Part shown: positions 11,491 to 22,300 of the stretch, piece after piece | Layout: the number at the start of each line of letters is the position of its first letter | Position numbering within the stretch: position 1 is the stretch's first letter | NCBI GenBank assembly: GCA_043228905.1 | Contig: JBHGNT010000001.1 | Coordinates: 17,794,001-17,858,000, forward strand | Source of the DNA: Azolla caroliniana | Lineage: Eukaryota > Polypodiophyta | Length of the DNA stretch: 64,000 bases | Reading direction: 5' to 3' | Program-made: the position numbers and the translations under genes | Notes under the pieces: generated by a model | The model's database searches: none | What the model was told of the DNA's origin: nothing | The model's input: the letters and a program-made list of their open reading frames with translations, nothing else

Positions 11491-12194
11491 TGTCGTGAAA
11501 ATTTCCGGCTACGGTGTGAAACCGGGGTGGAAAGGGCAAGTCGGTGATGTGCAACATGTGCACATGTATAGTAGGAAAACGGTGTATTGAATAAAGAGGG
11601 AGTATTTGTCCCACATCGTAACACCCTCCCCTCCTTGGTCTATAAAAGGAGGGAGGGGTCCCTTGTTGAGGGGTTGCGCATTTTGTGTTAGGAGGGTATG
11701 CCGTTAGATCTAGGGTTTGGCAGTTTTCTCTTCTTCTTACTTTCTTTAGGGTTTCATTTAGTTCTTCTTCTTCGTCGTCGTGTGGGTTGAGAGTTCGTAT
11801 CTGTTTAGGGTTTCCTTCCGCTCGGTCTCCTGTGCAAGACCCCGCTCGGCGCGACGAGCCCGAGAGCTCCCTGATCGGCGGCGTGGCAGCAGACTGCTGT
11901 TGTAACTCAACCTACCTTGGACCGGCTCGAAGGCGGGGTTGTATTTTTCCCTTGTAATATATATAATCGTATTTTTTTGTGCATATTGGTGTATTTGGTG
12001 GTGTCAGGAGCATAGCCCCTTTTTCCCTGCACATAAGAGTCGGTGTCGCGTGCATGCTCTCTCTCTTTCTCTCTCTCTCATGTTCGGTTGCCTCCGGGAC
12101 GTGTCCTGAGTTGGCTTCTTGGCATCCCTTCCTCCCTCATCCGAGACCCTTGTGGTCCTGCCCCTTCTACACGCACGCATGGATTACCGCGACA
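11491..12194 (+). repeat. 5' LTR of LARD-type element
   Basis: Contains a TATA box (TCTATAAAAGG, about 11639), several AGGGTTT words downstream of it, and a CT microsatellite (about 12057-12080). It is highly similar to 15568-16278. Confidence 0.92.
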
Positions 12195-12198
12195 TCTT

Positions 12199-12216
12199 TG
12201 GTGAACCCGACGTGAA
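12199..12216 (+). promoter_or_regulatory. Primer binding site
   Basis: TGGTGAACCCGACGTGAA starts 4 nt after the LTR. An almost identical site (54918-54935) follows the LTR of the 54-kb gypsy element. I do not identify the tRNA. Confidence 0.7.
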
Positions 12217-12232
12217 AGGGCTGCAAGTGAAA

Positions 12233-13111
12233 ATGGAGTTGGAAGAAGATGACTTCACGCAACGTTTTGTCGAAGCGGTGAGGGAGTTTGGACGAGCAAC
12301 AACAAGAAGACAGACAGTGCAACAAGTTGTTGAGCAAGTGGTTGAAAGAGTCGGTCGTTTCAACGGGGACAACGTCCCATTCTACTTGGAAGGCTACAAC
12401 CCGGAAATGGACAAGCGAGACGTAGACGAGGTGTTCAGGCTAGAGTTCTTCTATCAGGTCGTCGTCGTCCGTATGAACGCGGAAGTCAAGGAGCTCCGAG
12501 AATCTCATAGTTCATGGGAGGCCTTCGAAGAGGTGCTCCTGCAAGCATATGGAGGACGGCGGAAGAGCCAAGGACGACGTGGCTTCGACCAGTGGGTGGC
12601 ATCGGCGAAGACTCACCGGGGCGCATCGAAGGCGTTACGAGAGTTCAAGCGACGGCTTGCTCGGATCCTAGAGCGGGAGCAAGGTTTGGTGGGGGAGGAC
12701 AAAGTCCTGTTGTTTGTTAGGTCGATCGACCGAGCAGAACGGGAGGCCATCGGGATTGAGCTCAAAGACGAGGACGGAGCGAATGGCCTTACGGAGGACT
12801 GGTCAAAGGTCAGAAGGGTATGTCAACGGCTAGATGACGAACGGGCCGAGAAGGCTAGGAGAAAGGTGCGCGACGGTGCGCCATCACAGAAGGAAGAGTT
12901 CGAATGGCAAACTGAGTCAGCAAGGCTCGGCTTCGGGGCCAGGATGGCTAAGGCGTACATAGCTCTCGAGGCAATGCTCGAGGACGAGGAAAGATCGAGG
13001 CCGCAAGCCGACGCCGAGGAGAGGAACTTGCCCCACGAGATGGCAGAAGATCGGTATGATGGTACCACGGGAGAGGGTGTGGAACAAAATGTCCTCGGCT
13101 TGCGGAGATAG
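12233..13111 (+). CDS. Gag-like protein of the LARD-type element
   Basis: I chose the ATG at 12233 because it is the first one after the primer site; the frame is open further upstream, into the LTR. The product is about 290 residues, highly charged. A helical N-terminal region (VVEQVVERVGRFNGDNV, YLEGY) is followed by a gag core (HSSWEAFEEVLLQAYGG, RRGFDQWVASAKT). It ends in a Lys/Glu-rich region without a zinc knuckle. The order and several motifs (SWEAFEE, the FNG-x-DN-x-x-YL segment, NGLTEDW) match the gag at 54978-56300, which has NGLTETW. No protease or pol follows. Probable capsid-like protein, uninterrupted, function otherwise unknown. Confidence 0.7.
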   Translation: MELEEDDFTQRFVEAVREFGRATTRRQTVQQVVEQVVERVGRFNGDNVPFYLEGYNPEMDKRDVDEVFRLEFFYQVVVVRMNAEVKELRESHSSWEAFEEVLLQAYGGRRKSQGRRGFDQWVASAKTHRGASKALREFKRRLARILEREQGLVGEDKVLLFVRSIDRAEREAIGIELKDEDGANGLTEDWSKVRRVCQRLDDERAEKARRKVRDGAPSQKEEFEWQTESARLGFGARMAKAYIALEAMLEDEERSRPQADAEERNLPHEMAEDRYDGTTGEGVEQNVLGLRR

Positions 13112-13919
13112 AATGGCCAAGGACAAGGCTCAGATACGGATCGCAGAATCGAAACGTTGGGACCGGCGGTTTCGGGCATGTCAGCCTGGAACTCCGGACA
13201 CGGGAGAAGCAAGCCCAGGCAGGGCTTGCGCGATCGGGAAGAAGTTGGCCACCGACCACGAGGAACCGGCGGCTACAGACAAGGGCGTAAACAGGACGGG
13301 TCCCCACACTTGCTCCCGAGATGATGGCAGTCGGGCTCGAGTACCCACGTGAGTCCCAAGAGGAGGAAGGCGGCGGCGTGAGACCAAGAATCGCCGACGA
13401 GACAATACGAGGAAGGAACGGACAAGAGCCCTCGGAACCCATTCCGGAGAACTCGACATTCAAGCCCTTATTCCCACATGAGACCGAGGAGATGGATGAC
13501 GGTATCGAGGAGTCCTGGCATGATGCCAGCGAAGATGGATGGGAAATGGCTCGGGAGAAGGTCGACGAAAGGACCCAGAAACGACGCGACCGGGGACCTA
13601 ACCGCGTGGCACTCCAATTCGGGTGGAGCGCGATCCTGTCGTGGATTGTTCGACCAGGGCCAGAATCGGCATGGCGATGCTGATACGGGAGAGGGTGCGG
13701 AACAAGCCACCCTCTTTTACATGGGGAGAAAGAGCAACCGGGTGAAGGTCGGGAATCAGAGGGAGGTGATCAAGGGTATAGAACGTGTCCGGCAAGATCG
13801 GCATCAGAGCCAAAACTCCGGACATTGGAGAATAAGGCCGAGGCGGGGCTGAATTGATCACAGAGCGGATGCTATCCACCGGCACCAGTAAAATGGTTGG
13901 TGCCCCTGGATGAGTTCTC
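13112..13919. other. GC-rich internal region, no gene
   Basis: Internal sequence of the LARD-type element. Long frames are open by composition on both strands, but none shows a recognisable domain or a conserved motif. Confidence 0.5.
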
Positions 13920-15075
13920 GGGAGTCGTTATGAAATCGGTGTCCCCACATCTTGACCGGAGACTTCGGCAGTTCGGCCGGCGTGGCAACGTGAGACCAAA
14001 AGAGAAGGGAGATGGAGGTGGGAGCACGACAAGGAGAGCGGCGACGAATTCGGGAGAAGTACGAGGGACGAAACAGAGAACGAAGACCGGTCCTATGGAT
14101 CACCTCACATCGAGCTAGAGACTGCGGCGGTCGGCATCGGATCCGACGTAAGACCAAGATACTGACGATGGCGGCAGGAGAATGGGACCCAACAATCCAG
14201 AGAATGACGGACAGACCTGAACGAGAACCGGGCGAAGCGGACTTCCAGATAACCGATCCGGAAGAGAGGAGAGAGCAGACCTACGAAGAGGCCGGGGACA
14301 AGGGTGTGTGGAGCGAGCCACCCTCTCGACTTGTGGATAAAGGCGACCCGGGATAAGGGTCCGAGATACGACGAGCCCAAGGAGGATCCTTCAAACCGGT
14401 ACTAAGACTCTGGCGGTCGGCCAGAGAGCCGATGTGAGACCTAGAGTGACGAATGGTGGCGGCGAGGGGTCGAAGGCAAAGGACTGAGGATGGGCAGTTT
14501 GCGAAGATCCTCACATCGATCCGGCGGTCGGCCCAAGGGCCGGCGTGAGTCCTATAGGAGAGATCGGTGGCGGCAGGTGAACGTGACCAGTAGAAGAGGC
14601 CGACATGGAGGTCGAAACTACAACAAGAGAAAAACGGCAAATGGTGTTGCTATGACCTTACACACATCAGTTCTAGACACTTCGGCGGTCAGCCCAACAA
14701 CCAACGTGAGACCTAGAGTAAGGAACGGTGGCGGCGGCAAGGCGGGCAACCGAGATAGCAGAAGGGGAGGTCCCATGGAGATCCTCACACCGATCCAGCA
14801 ATCGCCAAGTGCCGGCGTGAGTCCTATAGGAAAGGATGGTGGCGGCATGAAAACGTGATCGGACGACGGGGGCAGAGTGGCAAGGAGGTATCGGACCGGC
14901 GAGGCAACCATAAACCAAAACCGGACCTTCCGGCAAGGTCGAAAGAAGATGGAAAGAAAGACGGTCCTATGAGATCCTCACACCGATCCGGAGACACCGA
15001 CAGTTCGAGCCGAGATGGCCACGTGAGCCCGAGTGTGAAGGATAGTGGCGGCAAGAAACGGGAACCAGCGATGCA
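13920..15075 (+). repeat. Degenerate ~130-150-bp tandem repeats in LARD interior
   Basis: At least seven diverged units share the order GATCCTCACACCGATC, then CGGCGGTCGGCC, then CGTGAG(T/A)CC-TAGAG, then GGTGGCGGCA. Examples begin near 13940, 14095, 14380, 14500, 14650, 14778 and 14970. No frame is conserved among them. They make up most of the internal region between gag and the 3' LTR. Confidence 0.7.
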
Positions 15076-15555
15076 GGAAGAGCGGACCGGCAATTGACAA
15101 AGCCGGAGTTGACGAGGGCCGAACCCTTACTGGCCGGTTACGATTTCGGAAGGAAGCTGGTGAAGAGTTAGCTGAGTGGAACAAGAGACGTGCCGAGTGG
15201 TCATCAAGGGCCGAAGCAAACACGAGTACGGGCGGCATTCGGCACAAGCGGTGTCGAACAAGAAAGGCAGGAAACACCACACGACACACGGGAAGAACCA
15301 ACGGAGGGACATGCACGGCACGCAAGGCGCGGAATCCAACGTACAACTGTAGTGAATAGGGGTGTTCGAGAGACCGATCGGGGGAGGAAGGCGCGAACGT
15401 CGGATGCGATGGATTGGGTGGAGCTGATGGATCAGGGCCGGTAACGAGCCGGTGAGACGGTTAGGTACCGGTAGGGCGGAGGACCTGGTTAATCACCGTC
15501 GCCGAAATCTCTCACCCTTTTTCCGTCTTGGCACATACCGGTGGATGTGCGGTTT

Positions 15556-15567
15556 GGTGGGGGTGGA
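15556..15567 (+). promoter_or_regulatory. Polypurine tract
   Basis: GGTGGGGGTGGA directly before the right LTR. Confidence 0.6.
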
Positions 15568-16278
15568 TGTCGTGAAGATTTCCGGCTACGGTGTGAAACC
15601 GAGGTGGAAAGAGCAAGTTGGTGGTGTGCAATATGTGCACATGTATAGTAGGAAAATGGTGTATAGAATAAAGGGGGAGTATTTGTCCCACATTGTAACA
15701 CCCTCCCCTCCTTGGTCTATAAAAGGAGGGAGGGGTCCCTTGTTGAGGGGTTACCCATTTTGTGTTAGGAGGGTATACCGTTAGATCTACTTCTTCTTAC
15801 TTTCGTTAGGGTTTCATTTAGTTCTTCTTCGTCGTCGCCGTGTGGGTTGAGAGTTCGTGTCTGTTTAGGGTTTTCTTCCGCTCAGTCTCCTGTGCAAGAC
15901 CCCACTCGGTGCGACGAGCCCGAGAGCTCCCCGATCGGCGGCGTGGCAGCAAACTGCTGTTGTAACTCAACCTACCTTGGACCAGCTCGAAGCGGGGGTT
16001 GTATTTTTCCCTTCTAATATATATACTCGTATCTGTTTGTGCATATTGGTGTATTTGGTGGTGTCGGAAGCATAGCCCCTTGTTCCCTGCGCATAAGAGT
16101 CGGGGTCGCGTGCATGCTCACTGTCTTTCTCTCTCTCTTTTCTCTCTCTCTCTCTCTCTCTTGTGTTCAGTTGCCTCCGGGACGTGTCCAGAGTCGGTTT
16201 CTTGGCATCCCTTCCTCCCTCATCCGAGACCCCCCGTGGTCCCGCCCCTTCTACATGCACACGCGGATTACTGCGACA
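15568..16278 (+). repeat. 3' LTR of LARD-type element
   Basis: 711 bp, partner of 11491-12194. It has a longer CT microsatellite (about 16128-16163) and a TATA box (about 15717). Confidence 0.92.
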
Positions 16279-16851
16279 ACGCAAAGAAGAAAAAGAAGAG
16301 AGGGAGACGAGAAAAACTGACGAAGAAGAAATAAGAAGAAGAAGAAGAAGATACCGATAGAGACAGAAAAGGACAAAAAGAAGAAGAAGAGGGGTAGAGA
16401 AGAAAATTTGAGGAAATAGAAGGGCATTCCACAAAATTTCAAAAACGTAAGGGCAAAGAGGAAAATTTCAGTAATTCGAGTGCATAGCATCGAATTTCAG
16501 AAGCTCGAGTGTAGAAGAGAAAATTTCGAAAACACAAGGGCCGAAAATAAAATTTCAAAAAATTTGAGGATAAAAATTTTAGAGACCAAGGGTACATAAT
16601 ACAAAGCTCAATTCACATGACGAAACCGAAAAATACATATACATGTAACAAAATCATGAAAGGCCCATGCCGCAATGGAGGAGCCAATTGGTGTGTGATC
16701 CAATTGAGCGACATCCTGATTGAACAAGAACGTTCGAGTCAAGCAATGCTCCGATTGAAGTTATCGATTGTAGAGCTATGATCCAGTCGATGGATTTCCG
16801 ACGGTTGAGAGAACTGATGGAGTTCCGGTCGTTAATAGTTGCCATGGCGAG
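16279..16851. other. Purine-rich tract and AT-rich spacer, no gene
   Basis: 16279-16400 is a GA/GAA-rich tract. 16400-16600 contains degenerate repeats of GAAAATTTC(A/G) separated by 25-30 bp. Nothing recognisable follows to 16851. Confidence 0.5.
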
Positions 16852-17428
16852 TGGGTTCACCATGTGATGCTTTGTCCCACAGGCGTGCCATGTGTTACCC
16901 GTAGGAGTTGTATGGTGGTATAAGGGTAAAACATGTTAAAGGGGTTGTTCAGTATGTGTAATGTATATGAGTGTGAGGATGAGTATGTGTGCATAAGCAC
17001 AATTATGTGCATGTGACAAGAATCTAACGGTCTCTTTTTGTAACGGACATATTATTTACCGTTACATTATGTATTATATAAACCCCTTATGGGGCATGTA
17101 ATGAAGATAGTTTTTTCCCCTCTCATTTGGTGTCATTTTCTATTTTTCTTTCTCTCTTGCTCTCTCTCTAACGTAGCCCCCTTGGGAGGGGGGTGAAGCC
17201 ATTCTAGGCTTCACCCCCCACCCCAACAACAATGGACTTGTATAAAAGTGTTCTCTGAGCACATTCTATGTACAGAGGATTATTATTTTTGAATTGTGTT
17301 TATGTTTTGTTCTCTCTGTCTCTCCCATGTATTCTCTGTGTAAGGTCTCCATTAAACCTTCGTCTCTACGTTCTATTGGTATTCGGGTGAGCCGGTTTGT
17401 CATACGCTTCGGCATATTAACTTTTACA
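16852..17428 (+). repeat. LTR of a small degenerate retroelement
   Basis: Starts TGGGTTCACCATG and ends CTTTTACA, with a TATA box (ATTATATAAACCCC, about 17073) and CT-rich leader. The start recurs at 18068, and the last ~170 bp resembles 35804-35977, so I read it as an LTR. The internal region that follows carries a short gag-like frame. Confidence 0.65.
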
Positions 17429-17538
17429 AAGCCCTTATGGTAAATCGGAAAAAACAGATAGAGAATATTGTGGAGGAAAGCTTAAGTGTATAAGGTGGAT
17501 CAGGAGAACAGATAGAAGACAACAAGGATTTCTATAAG

Positions 17539-17787
17539 ATGGATGAGAAGAATGTCGCAACATTGTGGGAAGACTTGACGAGTGACTTCTATGTGTTGGC
17601 TCAGGCACATTCGGATGAAATGCGGAAGATGCTGGAAGAGTTCAATGATCATCAACTGCAATTCTCCATTGAGTTGGAGGCTTATAAGAAAGACCGGAAG
17701 AAGCCTAAAGAAAATGAAGAGGAGCAAGTATTTATTGAAGAGGAGGATGACCTGATAGTCATAGAAAGGGATGAACAACCATCCTAG
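17539..17787 (+). pseudogene. Short acidic gag-like ORF
   Basis: 82 codons, helical and charged, with a Lys/Glu-rich C-terminus (EAYKKDRKKPKENEEE). Similar acidic frames continue to about 17980 but are broken by stops (17785, 17811, 17968). No zinc knuckle, protease or pol follows. Its place about 110 bp after the LTR suggests a gag remnant. I have no family-level match. Confidence 0.35.
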
Positions 17788-18067
17788 ATGACCGAGTTTG
17801 AACCTTTGAACTAGAGGAAGAACAATGAGGAAGTAGTGGAGCTAGAGGTAGCACCTTCGCCACAAAGAGAGCTGGAAGAGGATTTCACAGAAGTAGTACA
17901 ACAAGTGGTGCAGTTCATTAGTACAATAGCAGAGGACAGCCATAGGAGGGAGTCGAAGCTGAAGACATAGAGAAGCAACCCACTCAAGCTAGGTAACTAG
18001 CATAGGCAGGAGCGAACAATGGTGACAAGTATCATGAAAATTTTGGAGGAGGACTAGGCTAATTTTG

Positions 18068-18115
18068 TGGGTTCACCATGGAAGGCATTATCCCATGGGC
18101 ATGCCATGTGTTACC
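18068..18115 (+). repeat. Truncated second LTR start
   Basis: TGGGTTCACCATGG... matches the start of the LTR at 16852 for about 45 bp (including ATGCCATGTGTTACCC) and then diverges. Probably the remaining edge of the 3' LTR. 18116-18312 holds nothing I recognise. Confidence 0.55.
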
Positions 18116-18312
18116 CTTAGGGAGCTTCCGAATGGACATGACCAAGGAGTGAAGTGTGAAAGATCCAAGGCTGATTCGGATGAAGCCGAATCGGACAAGA
18201 CCAAGGATAGTCTAAAGCTACTGCAGACGAAGCCCAATTGAACAGGGCAAAAGGTAGTGTGACGTCGAAGTGGAGATACATATATATAAAACATAGGTAT
18301 CATAAACCTTTG

Positions 18313-18348
18313 AACACGGTCGCGTTCACAAGTGGAAGGATTGTGCAT
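18313..18348 (+). repeat. Left terminal inverted repeat
   Basis: AACACGGTCGCGTTCACAAG then TGGAAGGATTGTGCAT. Reverse complement of 27502-27537 with three mismatches, two of which are C-to-T changes on this side. Confidence 0.8.
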
Positions 18349-18690
18349 TCCACTTGTAGAATCTTCTTGAAACTATCCAAATATACCCTCTCTACAAAAA
18401 TTGGATGCACTAGTATCACATGTTCTACAAATTGATTAGAATTTGCAAATATAAAAATACATGATAGGTCTACGAGTGAAGATCATTAGAAAACATGCAA
18501 GTTTGGAAGTGTCGATAAGTTAATGTAGGCATAATAAAGTTCAACAATGGCTCAATATGTCACTAATGTGGGACATGGGAAACACTAAGTTAAAGACTTA
18601 TATTAATTTGGTAAGTTTTACAAAAATATGAGGTGTACTTGTAACGATACTAATAAAATGAGTTTTAATTTATACTTTGACCCATACTTG

Positions 18691-18966
18691 CATGTATATA
18701 ATTGTGCACAATGTAGGATAGTGCACTTTAGGATAATGTGATTGGAATAACTAACTTATTAAAGTATTTAATACTTGTATTTAAAGTTGATCTAATCTAT
18801 TCCTCAGTTTGTTCTTATGGGATCAAACCATATGTATATAATTCTGGACAATGGAAGACAGTGAACTTTAGGATAATGTGGTGGAAATAACAAACCTATT
18901 AAGGCTTTCATACTTGTATTTAAAATTGATCTAATCTATTCCTTAGGTGATTCACACGGGATCAAA
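18691..18966 (+). repeat. ~138-bp tandem duplication in the left subterminal region
   Basis: Two adjacent copies (about 18691-18828 and 18829-18966) share TATATAATT, GGATAATGTG, TACTTGTATTTAAA and TTGATCTAATCTATTCCT in the same order. Non-coding and AT-rich. The rest of 18349-19394 has no frame; a TAACGCTAGTGGAAC word occurs twice (about 18978 and 19016). Confidence 0.7.
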
Positions 18967-19394
18967 CTCCAAACGATAACGCTAGTGGAACTACAAGCAT
19001 ATAAAAACATGCGGATAACGCTAGTGGAACCATTATCAACACACTACACAATCTAAGCCGCAATGGAAGTGAAACATAATAGTTTTAACAATAGAAGACA
19101 AAGATCCATAATAACAACATGGACATTCATGGAAACAATTCTACGACCATGTTATGTTAAGGTAAACTTTGACCAAAATCAGCCTCAATTTAAACTAATT
19201 CATGTTTCTCCATAAATTTGGTAGTCAGCAATGCACACGGTGAAACCAATGTCATAAGTCTACTAACCAAGTATATAAAAATAAATTTGAAACATATAGA
19301 ACATTATAAATAATAGAATCCACAAGTAAAACCCAAAATTTGTATTAATAATGTGAATTCCAAACAATACATTTCACATTTTTAAAAGAGTCTA

Positions 19395-22300
19395 TTACAT
19401 AGCAAGCAAATCGTCAATGTCATTTTCTTCATCATCCTGTATAGAAGTCTCTTCGGCTATACGTGCATTGGCTTCCCCTATTAGCCGAGCCAACGAAATA
19501 TCTTCTATAAGCTCATCATCAAGCTCTATTAGCTCCCCCGGTTCCCCGGCTAACAGAGGAATACGCTCTCACGAAGCAGGTTGAAACCTTTTAGTATCAA
19601 CGAGGTTCTTTGCACCGACCTCCTCGTCCTGGTTTGGGCACTCCGACAAAGCCTTAATCCTCATGTTTATAAATATAACTTGCTCCCCGTCCATCTCCAA
19701 TGCAACTGTGTTTCTGTAGAGCTTCAATGCACATGCAGACGTTGTCCTTGTGAAGAAAGTAACAAGAAGAATTAGTTCTCAAACAAAAAAGATTCAATAT
19801 TGGTTATCTCAAGATCATTAACCTAGTTTGAGGAATACATGTGCCACAAAAGAGGTCTAATATTTAGTCTCCTTCTACAACAAACATCTTGATCAAGCGC
19901 ATCATAAATCGTTGAGGTTTTTGGTATGGGTTGACAAGTCCCCGTTCTGTCGTGGTGACATGTCGCAATTTCCGTGTCACTATTGGATATACCAGCATAT
20001 TTGAACCTCCCACTTCATTAGAATCCTCCTTGATTCTTTGTTTCTTAATTTCATCGAAGTAGCCAACAATAATGTATTCAATGGCATTAACGAACCGAAA
20101 GGTTGACCCTCTATTTACATTGGTTTTTATCCTATAACAAATATTACATCGAGTTAAGAATGGATTAAACAATCTTAAGAAAGGAAATATAGTGAACGAG
20201 ACATATAAATAATCCTTACCATGCAAGGTTCTCGATGCCATGGCAACGAGATCTCAAAGCTTGAGCTATCGAGTACCCTTGGTCCATACTATGAAAGACA
20301 ACTATTCTCCACAAGGATGCAGTCATTAGCTCAGCAAAATCCTTGACCATTTTCTCCAACTGTTTAAACCTAAACGGTTCATCGTCGTATGATGACCTTG
20401 CCATTCGAAATCCATATGGAATATCCGCAATCATTAGCGTATATTCCTTCTTTGGCACTTTTTGGATCATGTCAACGATATCGCCACAAACCACGTTGTA
20501 GAAAAGATCTCTCATAATATCCTTTTCGTGGCTAAATTTTTTGAAGGAGCCATCTTCCTCCATTTCGTATACCTTGACTAAGCGATGATCATTTTCTTTT
20601 CTAGCTCTCTCGAGATGTGCAAGGAAGGATGTCAGGGAATCGTGTATATCCTTAACTTCTCCTTGTTTCTTACCATGACACGGTTTCTAATAGAAGCAAT
20701 AAGACATCAAGTATTATTATACAAGCTCTACATATGAGGAAAGCTTAATGAAAAACCACCAATACTAACCCAATCCTTGAATGCAATAAAATACTCAGAT
20801 AACGCCTTATATGAAGATGTTAGAGGATAATCCTCGGTCACTTGTTCCCAAGTTATACATCCAAGTTGTTTCATCATAACTTCTTGGATCTTCATGTACA
20901 CCTTATGACTGTGCAATTAGAAAACGAGATTAGAACTTTCAATTGCACCATATTGAATTCAATATCACTATTTGAAAGACTTACTTATTGAACTCAGTGA
21001 CCATTTCTGCAAGGCTTAAATCTTTCCTTACAACCCTTGACAAAACAGACACGAGAAGTTGCTCGTCCTTAATACCTTGCATCGCTCTCCATAGAGACAA
21101 CTTCATGTCGTCAACTGCTTCTTCAATTGTCAAATCAATTTTCTTGGTCGCTTGTGACTTTAATTCTAGTTGAGGGTCTACCTTACATTTCTTTTGTCGT
21201 TGACCCTTGACCTCCGTATTCTCCCACATTGAGAAGATTTGATCTTGTAGGTCCCATACTTCTCCATCTCTATAGGCAAGTTGAAACCAAGACTCATATT
21301 TCCAAAGACCATCGGACTTAACATTATCATCTACCACAATGCTGACTTCATGCAAGCATTGACTTCGTAGGCCTGGATGTAGCTTCACACCAAACTTTTG
21401 TTTGACGTCCAAATACTCGTGGTGGAAGAACCTTATGCACTCAATCGATGACATTTTCTGCCTATAGTCATTATCGTTATTGTGGTCCCATGCCAATAGC
21501 TTTGCCTCTTCAGTTGTGAGACCCATGTAAATTTTGCACTCGGCACACTTGAAGAAGAAAGTCGTTGGATGTTCTCTCACAAGTTGTCGACGTGCCTCCA
21601 CCGAATGCGATCCACCAATTACAAAGTAATTGTATTGATCATGCTTTCTTATATCGAAATCATCAATGGTTTCAGATTCTTCGGGATCCACCATAACAAT
21701 AAAAGGCACAACGGTAGCATGTGGATTAATTTTCATTTTCTTCTTGAGATTTTGAACATGCATTCGGTGTGGCTCTCTAATCTCAAGAGTTCTTCATCCT
21801 GTTTTTTCATCTATAGGGGGCCAATGGATGTGTGTTATGGGCAAATTAAACACTTGCCCTTTCCTGACCATTTTACTTTGCATTAACTCTCTCTGTATCT
21901 TATTCTGCTCGGATGACAACACACCCGATGCCAGCTCAGCTCCTGGCGTCCCCTTAGTGTCCTCATCTTTGTTTGAGCTTGATGAGTCGGAGTCCGACAT
22001 TTTAGTGGTATTCTTTTTAGGTGGTCTTGATTGTATTTTAGATGCCCTTTTTGGGGCCTTCACTAGGGAGGGCAAAGGCTCCCTTAGAGTTACATGGCCT
22101 TGTATGTAAGGCCTCAAGTTGACAATAAGGTTTTGTGAGCTTTCTAGATGTTTTTTAAAAGCTTCTGGCCCACAAGATTCCTTTACTAGTAGATCTTCAG
22201 AAAGGAACACTTTACATACCCCCTTAGAGCACTCTACCATTACAAGAATGTTGGCCGAATCTGAATCTTCGTAGTCAAATCTTAGAATACAGCCATACAT

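Larger units (their letters stand above)
11491..16278 (+). mobile_element. Non-autonomous gypsy-like (LARD-type) element
   Basis: LTRs of 704 bp (11491-12194) and 711 bp (15568-16278) start TGTCGTGAA and end GCGACA. A primer site TGGTGAACCCGACGTGAA follows the left LTR and a purine tract GGTGGGGGTGGA precedes the right one. The 3.4-kb internal region holds a gag gene but no protease, RT or integrase, and the remainder is GC-rich repeat. The gag and the primer site are related to those of the element at 54145-59964, which is the likely helper family. No perfect target duplication is visible (TACGT versus ACGCA). Confidence 0.85.

Noticed and set aside
13112-15560. Several host genes on either strand in the GC-rich interior
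   Set aside because: Long open frames in all six phases follow from GC content. They lack domains, their frames are not conserved among the tandem units, and the whole lies between paired LTRs.
1-16278. Three-LTR tandem element with a shared middle LTR at 11491
   Set aside because: The GC-rich flank at 11262-11490 resembles internal sequence, but there is no purine tract before 11491 like the one at 15556, so I read 11491 only as a 5' LTR.
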